The notes under the pieces were generated by a model. It saw nothing but the letters and a program-made list of their open reading frames with translations, had not been told where the DNA came from and searched no databases. The position numbers were made by a program, and so were the translations under genes. A stretch of DNA of 64,000 bases from CAVYYW01 sp963772845 (lineage in GTDB: Bacteria; Bacillota; Bacilli; Bacillales; Sporolactobacillaceae), in assembly GCA_963772845.1 (NCBI GenBank), contig CAVYYW010000014.1, positions 992,001-1,056,000 on the forward strand. Direction: 5' to 3'. Within the stretch, counting starts at the first letter, position 1. Each line of letters opens with the position of its first letter. Below are positions 1-7,619 of this stretch, piece by piece.

Positions 1-786
1 AGAATCTTTTTTGCCACTCTTATTCGGAGAGCCATAACCGATTACTGTTTTGACTTCAATAAGCGTAGGTTGATCACTGTTAGCTCTTGCTTCTTCAAGT
101 GCTTTAGCAATTGCTTTTGTGTCATTGCCATCTTCGACACGAATCACGTGCCATTTATAGGCTTCAAACCGTTTTTGGACGTTCTCTGAGAAGGACATGT
201 CTAAGTCGCCATCAAGTGAAATATCATTTGAATCATACATCACAATTAAACGGCCCAGTTTCAAGTGACCAGCCAGTGATGCTGCTTCGCCGGACACGCC
301 TTCCATAAGGTCACCATCACCGCAAATACCATACGTGAAGTGATCGACAACATTATAGTTCTCACGGTTGTATTTAGCAGCAAGATGACGTTCAGCCATT
401 GCCATACCCACAGACATTGCGAAGCCCTGTCCAAGTGGACCTGTCGTAGCGTCTACGCCTGCTGTGTGCTTAACTTCTGGATGCCCTGGTGTACGGCTCT
501 CCCACTGTCTAAATGATTTCAAGTCTTCCATAGTTACATCGTAATTAAATAAATGAAGCAAGCTGTATAATAGCATGGAGCCATGACCCGCTGATAGAAC
601 GAATCGGTCTCTGTTAAACCATTCCGGATGACGAGGATTATGGTTCATGAACTGTGACCATAACGTATACGCCATTGGTGCTGCTCCCATAGGCATGCCT
701 GGATGTCCTGAATTTGCTTTCTCTATGGCATCAATGGAAAGCGTTCTGATTGTATTGATTGATAATTGTTCAATGGATTTTGTCAA
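1..786 (-). CDS. tkt: transketolase, N-terminal part (runs off the window)
   Basis: Thiamine-diphosphate enzyme of the non-oxidative pentose phosphate pathway, moving two-carbon units between sugar phosphates. About 262 N-terminal codons are inside the window and are unbroken. Visible landmarks are the SGHPGMPMG loop near residue 26, the LSAGHGSML segment and the ThDP/metal motif GDGDLMEG followed by NDIS. I place the start at a TTG at 784-786 because it gives the family N-terminus ([14 protein letters not shown]) and has an AAGAAGGG ribosome site upstream. It is preceded by ynzC and a HesB-like gene on the same strand, close to the B. subtilis order, but without yneB. Confidence 0.95.
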   Translation of the reverse strand, partial: MTKSIEQLSINTIRTLSIDAIEKANSGHPGMPMGAAPMAYTLWSQFMNHNPRHPEWFNRDRFVLSAGHGSMLLYSLLHLFNYDVTMEDLKSFRQWESRTPGHPEVKHTAGVDATTGPLGQGFAMSVGMAMAERHLAAKYNRENYNVVDHFTYGICGDGDLMEGVSGEAASLAGHLKLGRLIVMYDSNDISLDGDLDMSFSENVQKRFEAYKWHVIRVEDGNDTKAIAKALEEARANSDQPTLIEVKTVIGYGSPNKSGKKDS

Positions 787-888
787 AACTGTTCATCCCT
801 TCTTTATATAACATAACATTAACAGTTTAACACAAACCCCCTACAATCATCACACAAAACCATTAATTAGATAATTGCATCAAACTGT

Positions 889-1164
889 TCAAGAGATTAA
901 AGTCAGTTTAATATCAGAAGCCGAATCATCAAAATCCATTTGAAGCTTGGATGTAAACCAGTTATCATCCTCACATGAAAAGAAAGTAATGCCTTCAATG
1001 ACCTGCTTTAAATCTTCTTCTCCTGGGATGTCTTTTGCGACGCCTAATGCATACCCGCCAGCTTCCAAACCGCCGTATTGAACAAATACTTTTAGACATT
1101 CTCCTTCACTTAACTCCATTTCATTTTTGTAAAACAATGCAGCTTCTCTAGAAACCTGTACCAT
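889..1164 (-). CDS. HesB/IscA-like protein (YneR type)
   Basis: Small protein of 91 residues with the Fe-S-biosynthesis (HesB/YadR/YfhF) fold signature: VKVFVQYGG-like and GYALGVAKD segments, then a GITFF strand. It has the cysteine-poor pattern of the YneR branch, so it may not carry an Fe-S cluster; its role is not known. The ATG at 1164 (MVQVSREAA) is preferred over the upstream in-frame start because AGGAAAGGGTG lies just before it. It sits between ynzC and tkt on the same strand, where B. subtilis has no such gene. Confidence 0.75.
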   Translation of the reverse strand: MVQVSREAALFYKNEMELSEGECLKVFVQYGGLEAGGYALGVAKDIPGEEDLKQVIEGITFFSCEDDNWFTSKLQMDFDDSASDIKLTLIS

Positions 1165-1249
1165 ATTAAATACACCCTTTCCTCTTTTGTTATATAACAC
1201 TTTATTTCATTATATGTTATTTACAGTATTTATCCATAGTTAAATGTGC

Positions 1250-1288
1250 AGAAAAATAAAAAAACCTGATCCTTTAAAAAGGATCAGG
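1250..1288 (-). terminator. terminator after ynzC
   Basis: Inverted repeat ACCTGATCC/GGATCAGGT (1263-1288) followed on the minus strand by a T-rich run. It lies directly downstream of ynzC and upstream of the HesB-like gene. Confidence 0.8.
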
Positions 1289-1306
1289 TAAATGACAAGA
1301 TCAACA

Positions 1307-1546
1307 CTAGTTTAAACCGCGTTTTTTCTTGCTCTCTTTTAATTTGTCCGGAGTTACATCTTTGCCATTTTTATCAACGACTTTTATAGAATGCAGGTGT
1401 TCTTTAAAATTACCCCGGAATGCTTTTAGATACTCTTCTCTAAGCTCCTGCTGTTCTTTTTTTTCTTCAGGCGGGAGCTCTTCGTTTTTTGCTTTATTGG
1501 CGAGTTCTGAAATACGGTTAAGTTTCTCTTTAGACAGCATATTCAT
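1307..1546 (-). CDS. ynzC: DUF896 protein YnzC
   Basis: 79-residue cytoplasmic protein of the DUF896/YnzC family, a short helical hairpin followed by a basic tail. Matching features are the N-terminal LNRISELANKAK, the charged EEKKEQQELREEYLKAFRG helix and the DVTPDKLK element, which is the family signature. In B. subtilis ynzC lies in the SOS-induced yneA-yneB-ynzC cluster; here it follows yneA by 61 bp on the same strand with no yneB between. Its molecular role is unknown. The ATG at 1546 is preceded by AGGAGTATG-like sequence. Confidence 0.85.
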   Translation of the reverse strand: MNMLSKEKLNRISELANKAKNEELPPEEKKEQQELREEYLKAFRGNFKEHLHSIKVVDKNGKDVTPDKLKESKKKRGLN

Positions 1547-1607
1547 ACTCCTTTATAGTGACTGCTTTTACTTTAACGCAATAAAAAAAGAGATACAAGT
1601 TTTTGAT

Positions 1608-1901
1608 TTAAGGCTGCTTTATCGGGATCATAATTTCTTTCCCCGCAGTAATGTTATTACGATTCACATGATTCACTTTCTCAACCCAGCTGATAAAATC
1701 GTTTTTACTTCTCATATGTGCTGTCTGGTACTGATCAGCAATGGCCCAGAGAGTATCTCCCTTTTCGAGCACAACGGTTTGATATTCATTGGATGGAGTG
1801 GTTTTAATATCATTAGCAATTACCGCAAAGGATAATGCAATTAAAATAATAAATATAATGACAAATAAATTTCCTTGGATGGTATGGACAGTTTTTTGCA
1901 T
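1608..1901 (-). CDS. yneA: SOS cell-division suppressor YneA (LysM)
   Basis: Membrane-anchored protein that delays division during the SOS response in B. subtilis. About 97 residues: a short cytoplasmic N-terminus, one hydrophobic helix (about residues 9-29), then a LysM cell-wall-binding domain (TVVLEKGDTLWAIADQY through IMIPI). The ATG at 1901 is chosen because GAGGTGAAAGG precedes it; an in-frame GTG lies three codons upstream. It is divergent from lexA, and the shared intergenic region has three LexA boxes and a good promoter, so SOS control is clear from the sequence. Normal length for the family. Confidence 0.92.
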   Translation of the reverse strand: MQKTVHTIQGNLFVIIFIILIALSFAVIANDIKTTPSNEYQTVVLEKGDTLWAIADQYQTAHMRSKNDFISWVEKVNHVNRNNITAGKEIMIPIKQP

Positions 1902-1919
1902 GCCTTTCACCTCGATTTA

Positions 1920-1991
1920 AGAATGTTTGTTCGTATAATTATCATAATCAGAACATGTGTTTGTGTCAAGGTTTTTTCGAACGAATGTTTG
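1920..1991. promoter_or_regulatory. three LexA (SOS) boxes between yneA and lexA
   Basis: Three 14-bp elements match the Bacillus SOS box CGAACRNRYGTTYG: 1920-1933 (read on minus, CGAACAAACATTCT), 1950-1963 (AGAACATGTGTTTG) and 1978-1991 (CGAACGAATGTTTG). The second lies inside the yneA promoter spacer and the third overlaps the lexA -35, so both genes should be repressed by LexA. The number and position resemble B. subtilis. Confidence 0.9.
1941..1969 (-). promoter_or_regulatory. yneA sigma-A promoter
   Basis: On the minus strand, TTGACA (1969-1964), a 17-bp spacer, then TATGAT (1946-1941). A LexA box lies in the spacer and another just downstream. Confidence 0.8.
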
Positions 1992-2017
1992 TATTTTAAA
2001 ATAGAGAATGCTATAAT
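1989..2017 (+). promoter_or_regulatory. lexA sigma-A promoter
   Basis: TTGTAT (1989-1994), 17-bp spacer, TATAAT (2012-2017). The 1978-1991 LexA box overlaps the -35 region, giving autoregulation. Confidence 0.75.
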
Positions 2018-2055
2018 TTCCTTAACAAGCTCTTCCAATATAGGGGGATTTACAA

Positions 2056-2673
2056 ATGAAAATATCTAAAAGACAGCAAGATATACTGGAGTTTATAAAA
2101 AAAGAAGTCGATGCCAAGGGATACCCGCCTTCCGTAAGAGAAATTGGAGACGCGGTAGGTCTTGCCTCAAGCTCAACCGTGCATGGTCATTTGTCCAGGC
2201 TTGAAAAAAAGGGATTGATCAGGAGAGACCCTACTAAACCTCGTGCAATCGAAGTACTTGGTCTTGAAAATGACAGTTCAGCTTCAAAACAATTAGCCGT
2301 TCATGTGCCGATCATTGGTAAAGTAACTGCTGGACAGCCTATTTCTGCTTTCGAAAACATCGAGGAATATTTCCCGATTCCAGCTTCGATGGTCGGATCT
2401 GATGATGTCTTTATCTTGAACGTTATTGGAGAAAGTATGATTGATGCAGGTATAATGGACGGGGACAGAGTTATCGTAAAACAGCAGAGGTCGGCAGATA
2501 ATGGGGACATTATTGTGGCGATGACAGAAGAAGATGAGGCAACGGTTAAACGGTTTTACAAAGAAAAAGATCATATTCGCCTTCAGCCTGAGAATCCTAC
2601 TATGTCTCCGATTATTTTAAAGAACGTTACGATTCTCGGTAAAGTTATCGGGGTTTTTAGAACGCTTCATTAA
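2056..2673 (+). CDS. lexA: SOS repressor LexA
   Basis: Transcriptional repressor of the SOS regulon, inactivated by RecA-stimulated self-cleavage. 205 residues, the usual Bacillus length. N-terminal winged helix-turn-helix (about 1-70, with [23 protein letters not shown]), then the S24 peptidase domain. The cleavage pair is A92-G93 (VTAGQP), the catalytic serine is S127 (IGESMID) and the lysine is K165 (ATVKRF). AGGGGGAT precedes the ATG. It is divergent from yneA with shared LexA boxes and is followed by a terminator. Other LexA-type sites in the window lie at recA, a YolD-like gene and a broken immA. Confidence 0.98.
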   Translation: MKISKRQQDILEFIKKEVDAKGYPPSVREIGDAVGLASSSTVHGHLSRLEKKGLIRRDPTKPRAIEVLGLENDSSASKQLAVHVPIIGKVTAGQPISAFENIEEYFPIPASMVGSDDVFILNVIGESMIDAGIMDGDRVIVKQQRSADNGDIIVAMTEEDEATVKRFYKEKDHIRLQPENPTMSPIILKNVTILGKVIGVFRTLH

Positions 2674-2697
2674 TAGGAAAGAACCGCACATTTCAAA

Positions 2698-2721
2698 AAG
2701 GAGACCATTTAACTGGTCTCC
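2698..2721 (+). terminator. lexA terminator
   Basis: AGGAGACCA/TGGTCTCCT hairpin followed by a T-rich stretch, 25 bases after the lexA stop. Confidence 0.8.
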
Positions 2722-2731
2722 TTCTTTGTTC

Positions 2732-2956
2732 TTAATCTAAGTTTTTAAAGGAATAATTTTGATGAATCTTGCTTCCATATTCTTTGTTCAACTGTTTCAA
2801 AGCTGAAATAATTTTATGACTGTCATTGATTGAAACTAAACTGTGGAAATGCTGGTTAACATACATAGAATAATAGTTTAAATGTGATCTTTTTAATACA
2901 ATTTCCGTTTCAATAAAAGAAAATTGGAGGGTTTGACTGTCTTTTATAATCATCAT
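2732..2956 (-). CDS. hypothetical 74-residue protein translationally coupled to a SinI-like gene
   Basis: No family recognised. 74 residues, no membrane segment, mixed strand/helix composition with the end rich in K, Y and N. Its ATG overlaps the TGA of the SinI-like gene before it (ATGA, 2953-2956), which is strong evidence for a real gene translated with that antirepressor. It ends just before the lexA terminator, which may serve both strands. Because it is coupled to an antirepressor it may help control SinR or a related regulator, but nothing in the sequence proves this. Confidence 0.55.
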   Translation of the reverse strand: MMIIKDSQTLQFSFIETEIVLKRSHLNYYSMYVNQHFHSLVSINDSHKIISALKQLNKEYGSKIHQNYSFKNLD

Positions 2957-3108
2957 GTGACTGTATCCTTTACATGAGGACCGCTGACAATCGAAAGCTT
3001 AGTGATAAACGTCCGAATCTCTTCAATTGACAATCCGATCTGCTTTGCCCGCGTAATCAGTTCCAGCCAATCAGGATCAATCCATGTTCGCTCAGCCTCG
3101 ATTCCCAC
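2953..3108 (-). CDS. SinI/SlrA-like antirepressor (first copy)
   Basis: 51-residue protein carrying the SinI domain: DPDWLELITRAKQIGLSIEEIRTF has the W-ELI-AK-GLS-EEIR pattern by which SinI pairs with the SinR C-terminal helices and titrates SinR from DNA. GTG start at 3108 with AAAGGAAGTGAT upstream. It overlaps the following 74-residue gene by four bases. Its upstream region contains GTTCTTT (3145-3151) and the palindrome GTTCTATATATTGAAC (3165-3180), which resemble SinR operators, so it may be repressed by SinR. The copy next to sinR at 3920-4042 is the other antirepressor; this one could equally be the SlrA counterpart. Confidence 0.8.
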   Translation of the reverse strand: MGIEAERTWIDPDWLELITRAKQIGLSIEEIRTFITKLSIVSGPHVKDTVT

Positions 3109-3144
3109 TCTTATCACTTCCTTTAAGTTTTATCTGCGAATGGT

Positions 3145-3180
3145 GTTCTTTAAATAATTTTATCGTTCTATATATTGAAC
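3145..3180 (-). promoter_or_regulatory. probable SinR operators upstream of the first sinI-like gene
   Basis: GTTCTTT at 3145-3151 matches the half-site GTTCTYT known for B. subtilis SinR, and a palindrome GTTCTATATATTGAAC lies at 3165-3180, about 40-70 bp upstream of the gene. The binding itself is inferred. Confidence 0.5.
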
Positions 3181-3387
3181 ACTTCTTTAATTATTATAAG
3201 ATGATCTAATCAAAAGAAAAACAGTCAAAAAGGATCAATTTGTTCGTTATAACAAATGTTTGCGCTTGTTTAGTTGTAATATCTTGATTTTTCTTAATTT
3301 TTCACTTTTTTGATTTCTTTTAACGAACATTTTAATAAATAAAATTAAATCATTATATTTTCAAAGAAGTTATTTCAAGACCAAAAA

Positions 3388-3414
3388 AAGGTACACATTG
3401 GGAATGTGTACCTT
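3388..3414 (-). terminator. terminator upstream of sinR, facing left
   Basis: AAGGTACACATT/AATGTGTACCTT hairpin with a run of seven Ts on the minus strand. The only minus-strand gene to its right is the sinI gene at 3920-4042, so this is the first good stop for a sinI transcript running antisense through sinR. Confidence 0.75.
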
Positions 3415-3480
3415 CTTAGTTTCCATTTTTAAATCACACAATGATTGCTATGATTAAAAGAGTATGGTATTTATATATAT

Positions 3481-3515
3481 AGAACATAATAAAAGCAAAT
3501 GGCTATATATGTTCT
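3481..3515 (+). promoter_or_regulatory. probable SinR autoregulatory sites upstream of sinR
   Basis: Exact 8-base inverted repeats AGAACATA (3481-3488) and TATGTTCT (3508-3515); the second continues into a GTTCTTT half-site (3511-3517). They lie about 55-90 bp before the sinR start. Binding is inferred from similarity to the known SinR half-site. Confidence 0.5.
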
Positions 3516-3568
3516 TTTTAATGAAAATAACTGTTTATGATATTAAATATATGAAAAGGACGATCGCT

Positions 3569-3913
3569 ATGATAGGTGATTACATTAAAAATCTAAGACA
3601 AAAGAAGGGCTTATCACTAACCGAGCTTGCAGAAAAGGCTGGGGTATCCAAATCTTATTTAAGTACCATTGAAAGAAACCTGCAGCAAAACCCCTCCATT
3701 CAATTTCTTGATAAAGTTTCCCAGGTACTCGGCACCTCCGTTGAATCCTTAATCCAGCAAGGGAGTAACAAAAAAACGAATACGAATGATGAGGTTATTC
3801 TAGATAAAGACTGGATATCTCTCGTAAAAGAAGCCATGTCCTCTAATATAGACAAAAATGAGTTCAAAGAATTTTTGGAGTTCCAAAAATGGAAAAAAGA
3901 TAACAATCAGTAA
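3569..3913 (+). CDS. sinR: transcriptional regulator SinR
   Basis: Master repressor of biofilm-matrix genes in B. subtilis. 114 residues: an Xre-type helix-turn-helix at the N-terminus (MIGDYIKNLRQKKGLSL through KSYLSTIERNLQQNPSIQFL) and the SinR C-terminal dimerisation/SinI-binding helices (LDKDWISLVKEAMSS and KNEFKEFLEFQKWKK). The N-terminus aligns with B. subtilis SinR (MIGQRIKQYR). Start 3569 is chosen because AAAAGGA lies 8 bases upstream; in-frame ATGs further upstream lack this and would add a non-family extension. Its stop is 6 bases from the stop of a convergent sinI gene, unlike the co-directional sinI-sinR of B. subtilis. Confidence 0.93.
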   Translation: MIGDYIKNLRQKKGLSLTELAEKAGVSKSYLSTIERNLQQNPSIQFLDKVSQVLGTSVESLIQQGSNKKTNTNDEVILDKDWISLVKEAMSSNIDKNEFKEFLEFQKWKKDNNQ

Positions 3914-3919
3914 CCTTAC

Positions 3920-4042
3920 TCATCTCTTCTGATTGCTGCGTCTTTTAATATATTGACGTATCTCCTCCTTCGTTAAACCCTGCTGTTTTGCCGTTTTCAT
4001 CAATTCCACCCATTCCCTATCCAATTGCTCTGCAATCATCAT
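3920..4042 (-). CDS. sinI: SinI antirepressor (second copy, convergent with sinR)
   Basis: 40-residue protein made almost entirely of a SinI domain: LDREWVELMKTAKQQGLTKEEIRQYI, which follows the B. subtilis SinI core closely. The start at ATG 4042 (MMIAEQLDREW) is set by the domain boundary; the ribosome site (GAAGGC) is weak, and a second ATG follows directly. The gene is tail-to-tail with sinR, with 6 bases between stop codons and no room for a terminator, so each mRNA must run into the other. This is the better candidate for the sinR-cognate antirepressor. Confidence 0.85.
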   Translation of the reverse strand: MMIAEQLDREWVELMKTAKQQGLTKEEIRQYIKRRSNQKR

Positions 4043-4190
4043 GCCTTCAGCCCCTATCACAAGTTTTAAGTCCGATTGACTTGTCCAGGACATCAAATTG
4101 GTTACAGATGATCTGTGTAAGTTTGTTCTGCATATGAGAGTATAAAGCCATCTGAGAAAATAGGAACTGATTTCCTGTAAACAAAGCAAA

Positions 4191-4229
4191 AACCGACCCC
4201 TATTTGAACAAATTACACATCGGGTCGGT
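4191..4229 (-). terminator. terminator-like hairpin upstream of sinI
   Basis: AACCGACCC (4191-4199) pairs with GGGTCGGTT (4221-4229); on the minus strand the stem is followed by a short T run. It lies about 150 bp upstream of sinI, so it may end a short leader or small RNA starting near 4320, or regulate sinI by attenuation. Confidence 0.45.
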
Positions 4230-4469
4230 TGCACCACTAACTCCAAGCATTCTAGGTGCCCACATAATGAATGCCTTTCATCGTTCCCACGACAATAGTC
4301 CTGAATTTGTTTTCTCGTTTATTATAATGTATCAATTCTGAAAAAAATGTCAAACGAACTCAGTCTATTTTTTAAATTTTTCGACAAATTTAATCTTAAT
4401 GTAATAGTGGCTTAGGTATAAAAAATTCTCTTCTGGACAATACTATATAGCAAAATGGAGGTTTTTTTA
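4230..4469. other. intergenic region between sinI and the DUF2512 gene
   Basis: No convincing gene. On the minus strand a TATAAT (4326-4321) lies about 95 bp before the hairpin at 4191-4229; a TTGACA is present at 4353-4348, but the 21-bp spacing is too long for a standard promoter. A nine-codon ATG frame (MKGIHYVGT) lies between them. Confidence 0.35.
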
Positions 4470-4908
4470 TGCAGAGCACAGCCGTTTTAGCTATAAAATT
4501 CGTTACTTGCCTGATTGCTTTTACAGCGGGATTGGATTTGTTTTTTAACGCTACCTTGGCAGAAATTATTTCTTTCAGCGTATTTGTCACAGCCGTAACT
4601 TTTATTTTGGGTGAACAAATTATATTGCCTCAAATGGGAGTCTAAAGCGACAGCCGATCGTTGACTTTTTAATTGTCTATATGAGTGTCTGGCTGTTCGG
4701 AAATATTCTATTGAATAACTATCTGCAGATTGCCTGGGGAAGCATTCTTTCCGCTATGATTATTACTGCGGTGGAAGTACTTATTCACAATTATCTTGGT
4801 TCCCGTAATGAAAACAGCGAAACAAGAAGTACAGTTTTTGATAATCTTGCTTATGGATCTGAGTTTGGCAAGGATCAGCCCTCTCTGGAAAATTCTGAAG
4901 AAGATTGA
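4470..4908 (+). pseudogene. DUF2512 (YndM-like) membrane protein, frameshifted
   Basis: Integral membrane protein of the DUF2512 family with four predicted helices; function unknown. The first half (MQSTAVLAIKFVTCLIAFTAGLDLFF through EQIILPQMG) starts at 4470 after a GGAGG site. It breaks near 4638 and resumes one frame over (RQPIVDFLIVYMSVWLFGNILLN), ending in an acidic tail at 4908. Adding one G to the GGG run would restore a single frame of about 145 codons. The 3' end overlaps the convergent EamA gene by 34 bp. Confidence 0.7.
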
Positions 4909-5798
4909 TGTGATAAAACCGTCTTTTCAGCCGTTTTCTTTTTTCTTGTAGAAATAAACACGCCTGCGAATATAACAGCTAAACCTGCAATTAAATGTGA
5001 AGAGATCGTTTCATTTAAAAGGATATAACCCCAAATAGCTGCTGTGGCGGGAATTAGATAGGTAACGGTTGTCGCAAATTCCGGGCTTCCTTTTTTCATC
5101 ATGTAATAAAATAATAAGTGGGCAATTCCTGATCCCAAACACCCTAATCCAACAACAGCGATCAAGGGAAGCGGCATCATTAATTCAGACGGGTTTACAG
5201 GTTTCGTTAAAAGCATTCCAATCAGCCCAATTGCGGCTCCGGTCAAGAGCGAAAATGTTGTAATAATGACCACTCCGACTTGCCCTAAATGTCTTTTGAC
5301 ATACTGGGAAGCAAACCCATAGCTGATTGCTGCTAAAACCATTGTTCCAATTCCTATGAAGTTCTCACCAACTAATTGTCCTATATTAAAATCAGTTAAA
5401 ATTAATATACCGATAAAGCCAATGAAAATGCCAACCCATTGACGCCTGATTAATTTAATGTGAAATAATGAAAAGCCAATTACAGCTGTCCAGATTGGAG
5501 TTGTGGCATTAATGGTTGCCGCAATATTGCTGTCAATTTGTGTTTCGCTTAATGCGATCAGTCCCCAAGGCAATCCAGCGTTGAAAATACCGACCATGAT
5601 GAGATGTTTCCATGGCAGATCTTTCAACTGTTCTCTATATTTTATAATAAGTACGGGAACGAGAATGACGGCACCAGCTAAACAGCGAATAAATACTGTT
5701 CCCCATATTCCTGCAGGACCGATCAGCCACTTAATAAACACAAATGAAAATCCCCAAATTAGACTTAACCCAATTAACGCACTATACAATCTAAGCAT
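4875..5798 (-). CDS. EamA-family (DMT) transporter
   Basis: Inner-membrane exporter or permease of the drug/metabolite transporter superfamily, 307 residues with two EamA repeats of five helices each (first from about residue 5, second from about 150; the second repeat carries ATTVTYLIPATAAIWGYILLNE). The substrate cannot be told from sequence. ATG at 5798 follows AGGAGGAGCG. A basic C-terminal tail (STRKKKTAEK) is normal. It is alone on its strand here, convergent with the broken DUF2512 gene. Confidence 0.9.
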   Translation of the reverse strand: MLRLYSALIGLSLIWGFSFVFIKWLIGPAGIWGTVFIRCLAGAVILVPVLIIKYREQLKDLPWKHLIMVGIFNAGLPWGLIALSETQIDSNIAATINATTPIWTAVIGFSLFHIKLIRRQWVGIFIGFIGILILTDFNIGQLVGENFIGIGTMVLAAISYGFASQYVKRHLGQVGVVIITTFSLLTGAAIGLIGMLLTKPVNPSELMMPLPLIAVVGLGCLGSGIAHLLFYYMMKKGSPEFATTVTYLIPATAAIWGYILLNETISSHLIAGLAVIFAGVFISTRKKKTAEKTVLSHQSSSEFSREG

Positions 5799-5840
5799 AT
5801 AACGCTCCTCCTGTTCCGATTTCCTAAATTTTTCTAAAAA

Positions 5841-5868
5841 AAAGACACCCTACTAACTAGGGTATCTT
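5841..5868 (-). terminator. terminator after the excalibur gene
   Basis: AAGAYACCCTA/TAGGGTRTCTT-type stem with a run of eight Ts on the minus strand, about 90 bases after the stop of the excalibur-domain gene. Confidence 0.75.
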
Positions 5869-5956
5869 TACGCTGATCTTCTTTTTTTAGTTTACCATGC
5901 CTTTGGTGTATACAGACTTAAAAAGAGTGAAACAGCAAGATATGAAAAGCATTTTT

Positions 5957-6229
5957 CTAACGTTCACAAGCAATGCCATCCTTGTCGCGATCCCTCCCTC
6001 TATTGGCATTATAAAGGGAAGGTGAGGCGTACGGTTTGTAGTGTGTTTTTCCACCCTTATTTTTAACGGAAGCAGATCTTGCAATGCCTCCTTTATAGAC
6101 TTTGTTCATTTCCTTACAGTTTTTATAGACTTTGATTTTACTTTTTGCTTCTGCCTTATCATATGCCCCATACGAAAGGCTCACTAACAAACAAAGAGAC
6201 AGTAGTATAAAAGTTAATTTTTTTATAAT
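5957..6229 (-). CDS. secreted excalibur-domain protein
   Basis: Small exported protein with an N-terminal signal peptide (KKLTFILLSLCLLVSLSYGAYDKAEA) and a C-terminal excalibur calcium-binding motif (DRDKDGIACER), which resembles an EF-hand loop. The domain body (YKNCKEMNKVYKGGIARSA) is typical of the family, which often accompanies secreted nucleases; none is beside it here. The start is uncertain: a full signal peptide and the GTGAGGGGAAT ribosome site point to an ATT codon at 6229, a rare start, whereas the nearest TTG (6190) would cut the signal peptide. A damaged start codon is possible. Confidence 0.75.
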   Translation of the reverse strand: MIKKLTFILLSLCLLVSLSYGAYDKAEAKSKIKVYKNCKEMNKVYKGGIARSASVKNKGGKTHYKPYASPSLYNANRGRDRDKDGIACER

Positions 6230-6286
6230 ATTCCCCTCACTTCCAATGTATTCTCCTATGTATCCTTGAATTTGAACTTGTCTGTG

Positions 6287-7145
6287 CTAGCTTAATATAG
6301 AATGTTTCTTTAGAAAAAAAGAAGAGATGTAATTGACTGCTCGCAAATCCGTGACATGGGCGTAATGACCACCGTTTAATTCCTGTGTTTTAATATTTGC
6401 TCCCATTTCTACTTTGTTTATTTGCTTTTTTAATTCTTTTTGCTCATTCTTTTCGTTTTATTTATTCGATTTCCATATAATATTAAACAAGGGATTTCAA
6501 GATCTTTTAACCAACTTAGGCAGATTGCTTCGGTAAGCAGCCAATAGTAAATTAATTCCTGAGATTGAGGTTTGTTGTTGATCATGAATCGCCTTTCTTA
6601 TGAATTGACTATCTTCAAGTTCTAATTTTTCAATTTTATCATTTATCATTTCTTCGTCCATCATTTTGGGTGCTTGTTTTTGATCCTCAACCTGATTCTT
6701 TTCCTAACACCTTTGGTCCAAATACTCTATGCAGCACACTAATTATTGGGAGAAAATAACCGGCTGATCCCATCATCTGAGTTGGAAATCGATCGATCTT
6801 TGAGTACCCAATGTCCAATAAGATGATTCGATTTACTTTTTCGGGATAATAAAAAGCAAAAGCTAATCCAATAATTCCGCCTAATGAGTGACCAGTTATA
6901 TTTACCTTCGTTAAAAAATTGTTTTCTTCAATATATTCATTCATCCAATTAGCTATATCTTTAAGTTTTATAACTCCCTCAAGCCCTTTACTTCTCCCTA
7001 TACCAGGTAAGTCAATCATATGCGTTGTAAATTCTTCACTCAAGTGCTCTGCAATAGGCATTCCAAAGTCACCTGACCAACCAGTGCCTGGTAAAAATAT
7101 ATTGATATTATCACCTTTACCCTTAATTACAGTGAAGTGCTTTTA
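6287..7145 (-). pseudogene. alpha/beta hydrolase, decayed
   Basis: Remnant of an alpha/beta-hydrolase-fold enzyme. The best part (about 6687-7061) shows PGIGRSKG, the nucleophile elbow GHSLGG and LLDIGYSK. Upstream in the same frame is an oxyanion-type FLPGTGWSGDFG, but a start codon is lacking. After 6687 the protein continues in other frames (NDKIEKLELEDSQFIRKAI; LEIPCLILYGN; GGHYAHVTDL, which holds the catalytic-His-like GGHY). At least two frameshifts and a stop make it inactive. The substrate is unknown. Confidence 0.7.
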
Positions 7146-7260
7146 TCACTTTACCCCTCCCAATTTATGAATTTGAACAATTTATTGTATAATTGTTTAA
7201 TTATTCTCGTTTGCGGCCCTTTTTCCCTTTTTTTATATTCAGAACTAAATTAGTCAAAAA

Positions 7261-7289
7261 AAGCATCCTAGTCATTGACTAGGATGCTT
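7261..7289. terminator. bidirectional terminator
   Basis: AAGCATCCTAGTCA/TGACTAGGATGCTT perfect stem with A run before and T run after, so it can stop transcription from either side. Confidence 0.85.
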
Positions 7290-7337
7290 TTTTATTAAAG
7301 GGGATTCTAAAAATATTGTTTCAAACACAGCTATTTA

Positions 7338-7558
7338 TTAATACCCTGCAAGATTTGCCGATGACTGCTTTTTCTCATAGATTCTTACTGACACAACCTC
7401 ATTCATTTTGAAATACTGTTTAATACCTTTTTCATCATGTTCATACCACCCGTCTGGCTGACTAATTGCCTTAAAAAGGCTTCTTTACTTTCACCTTCTT
7501 TCGAAAAGTTAATTTCAATCCCATTACTTAACGTTACATTAACCTGATATTTCTCCAT
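7338..7558 (-). pseudogene. small hypothetical protein, frameshifted
   Basis: Starts at ATG 7558 with a strong AGGAGGGTGATC site (MEKYQVNVTLSNGIEINFSKEG) and breaks near 7471-7480, where one extra T in the T run would join it to KAISQPDGWYEHDEKGIKQYFKMNEVVSVRIYEK, ending at 7338. The restored protein would be about 73 residues, mostly beta-strand. I do not recognise a family. Confidence 0.5.
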
Positions 7559-7619
7559 TGATGATCACCCTCCTGTCCTTTTATTAATTAAATTCGCTGT
7601 ATGAAGTGGTTTCCCTGCA

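Noticed and set aside
1329..1835. 168-codon open frame on the plus strand opposite ynzC and yneA
   Set aside because: It is the antisense shadow of two well-supported genes, with no ribosome site and composition typical of a reverse frame.
4230..4300. Nine-codon peptide MKGIHYVGT as a gene
   Set aside because: Too short, no family, and a poor ribosome site; mentioned only as part of a possible leader RNA.
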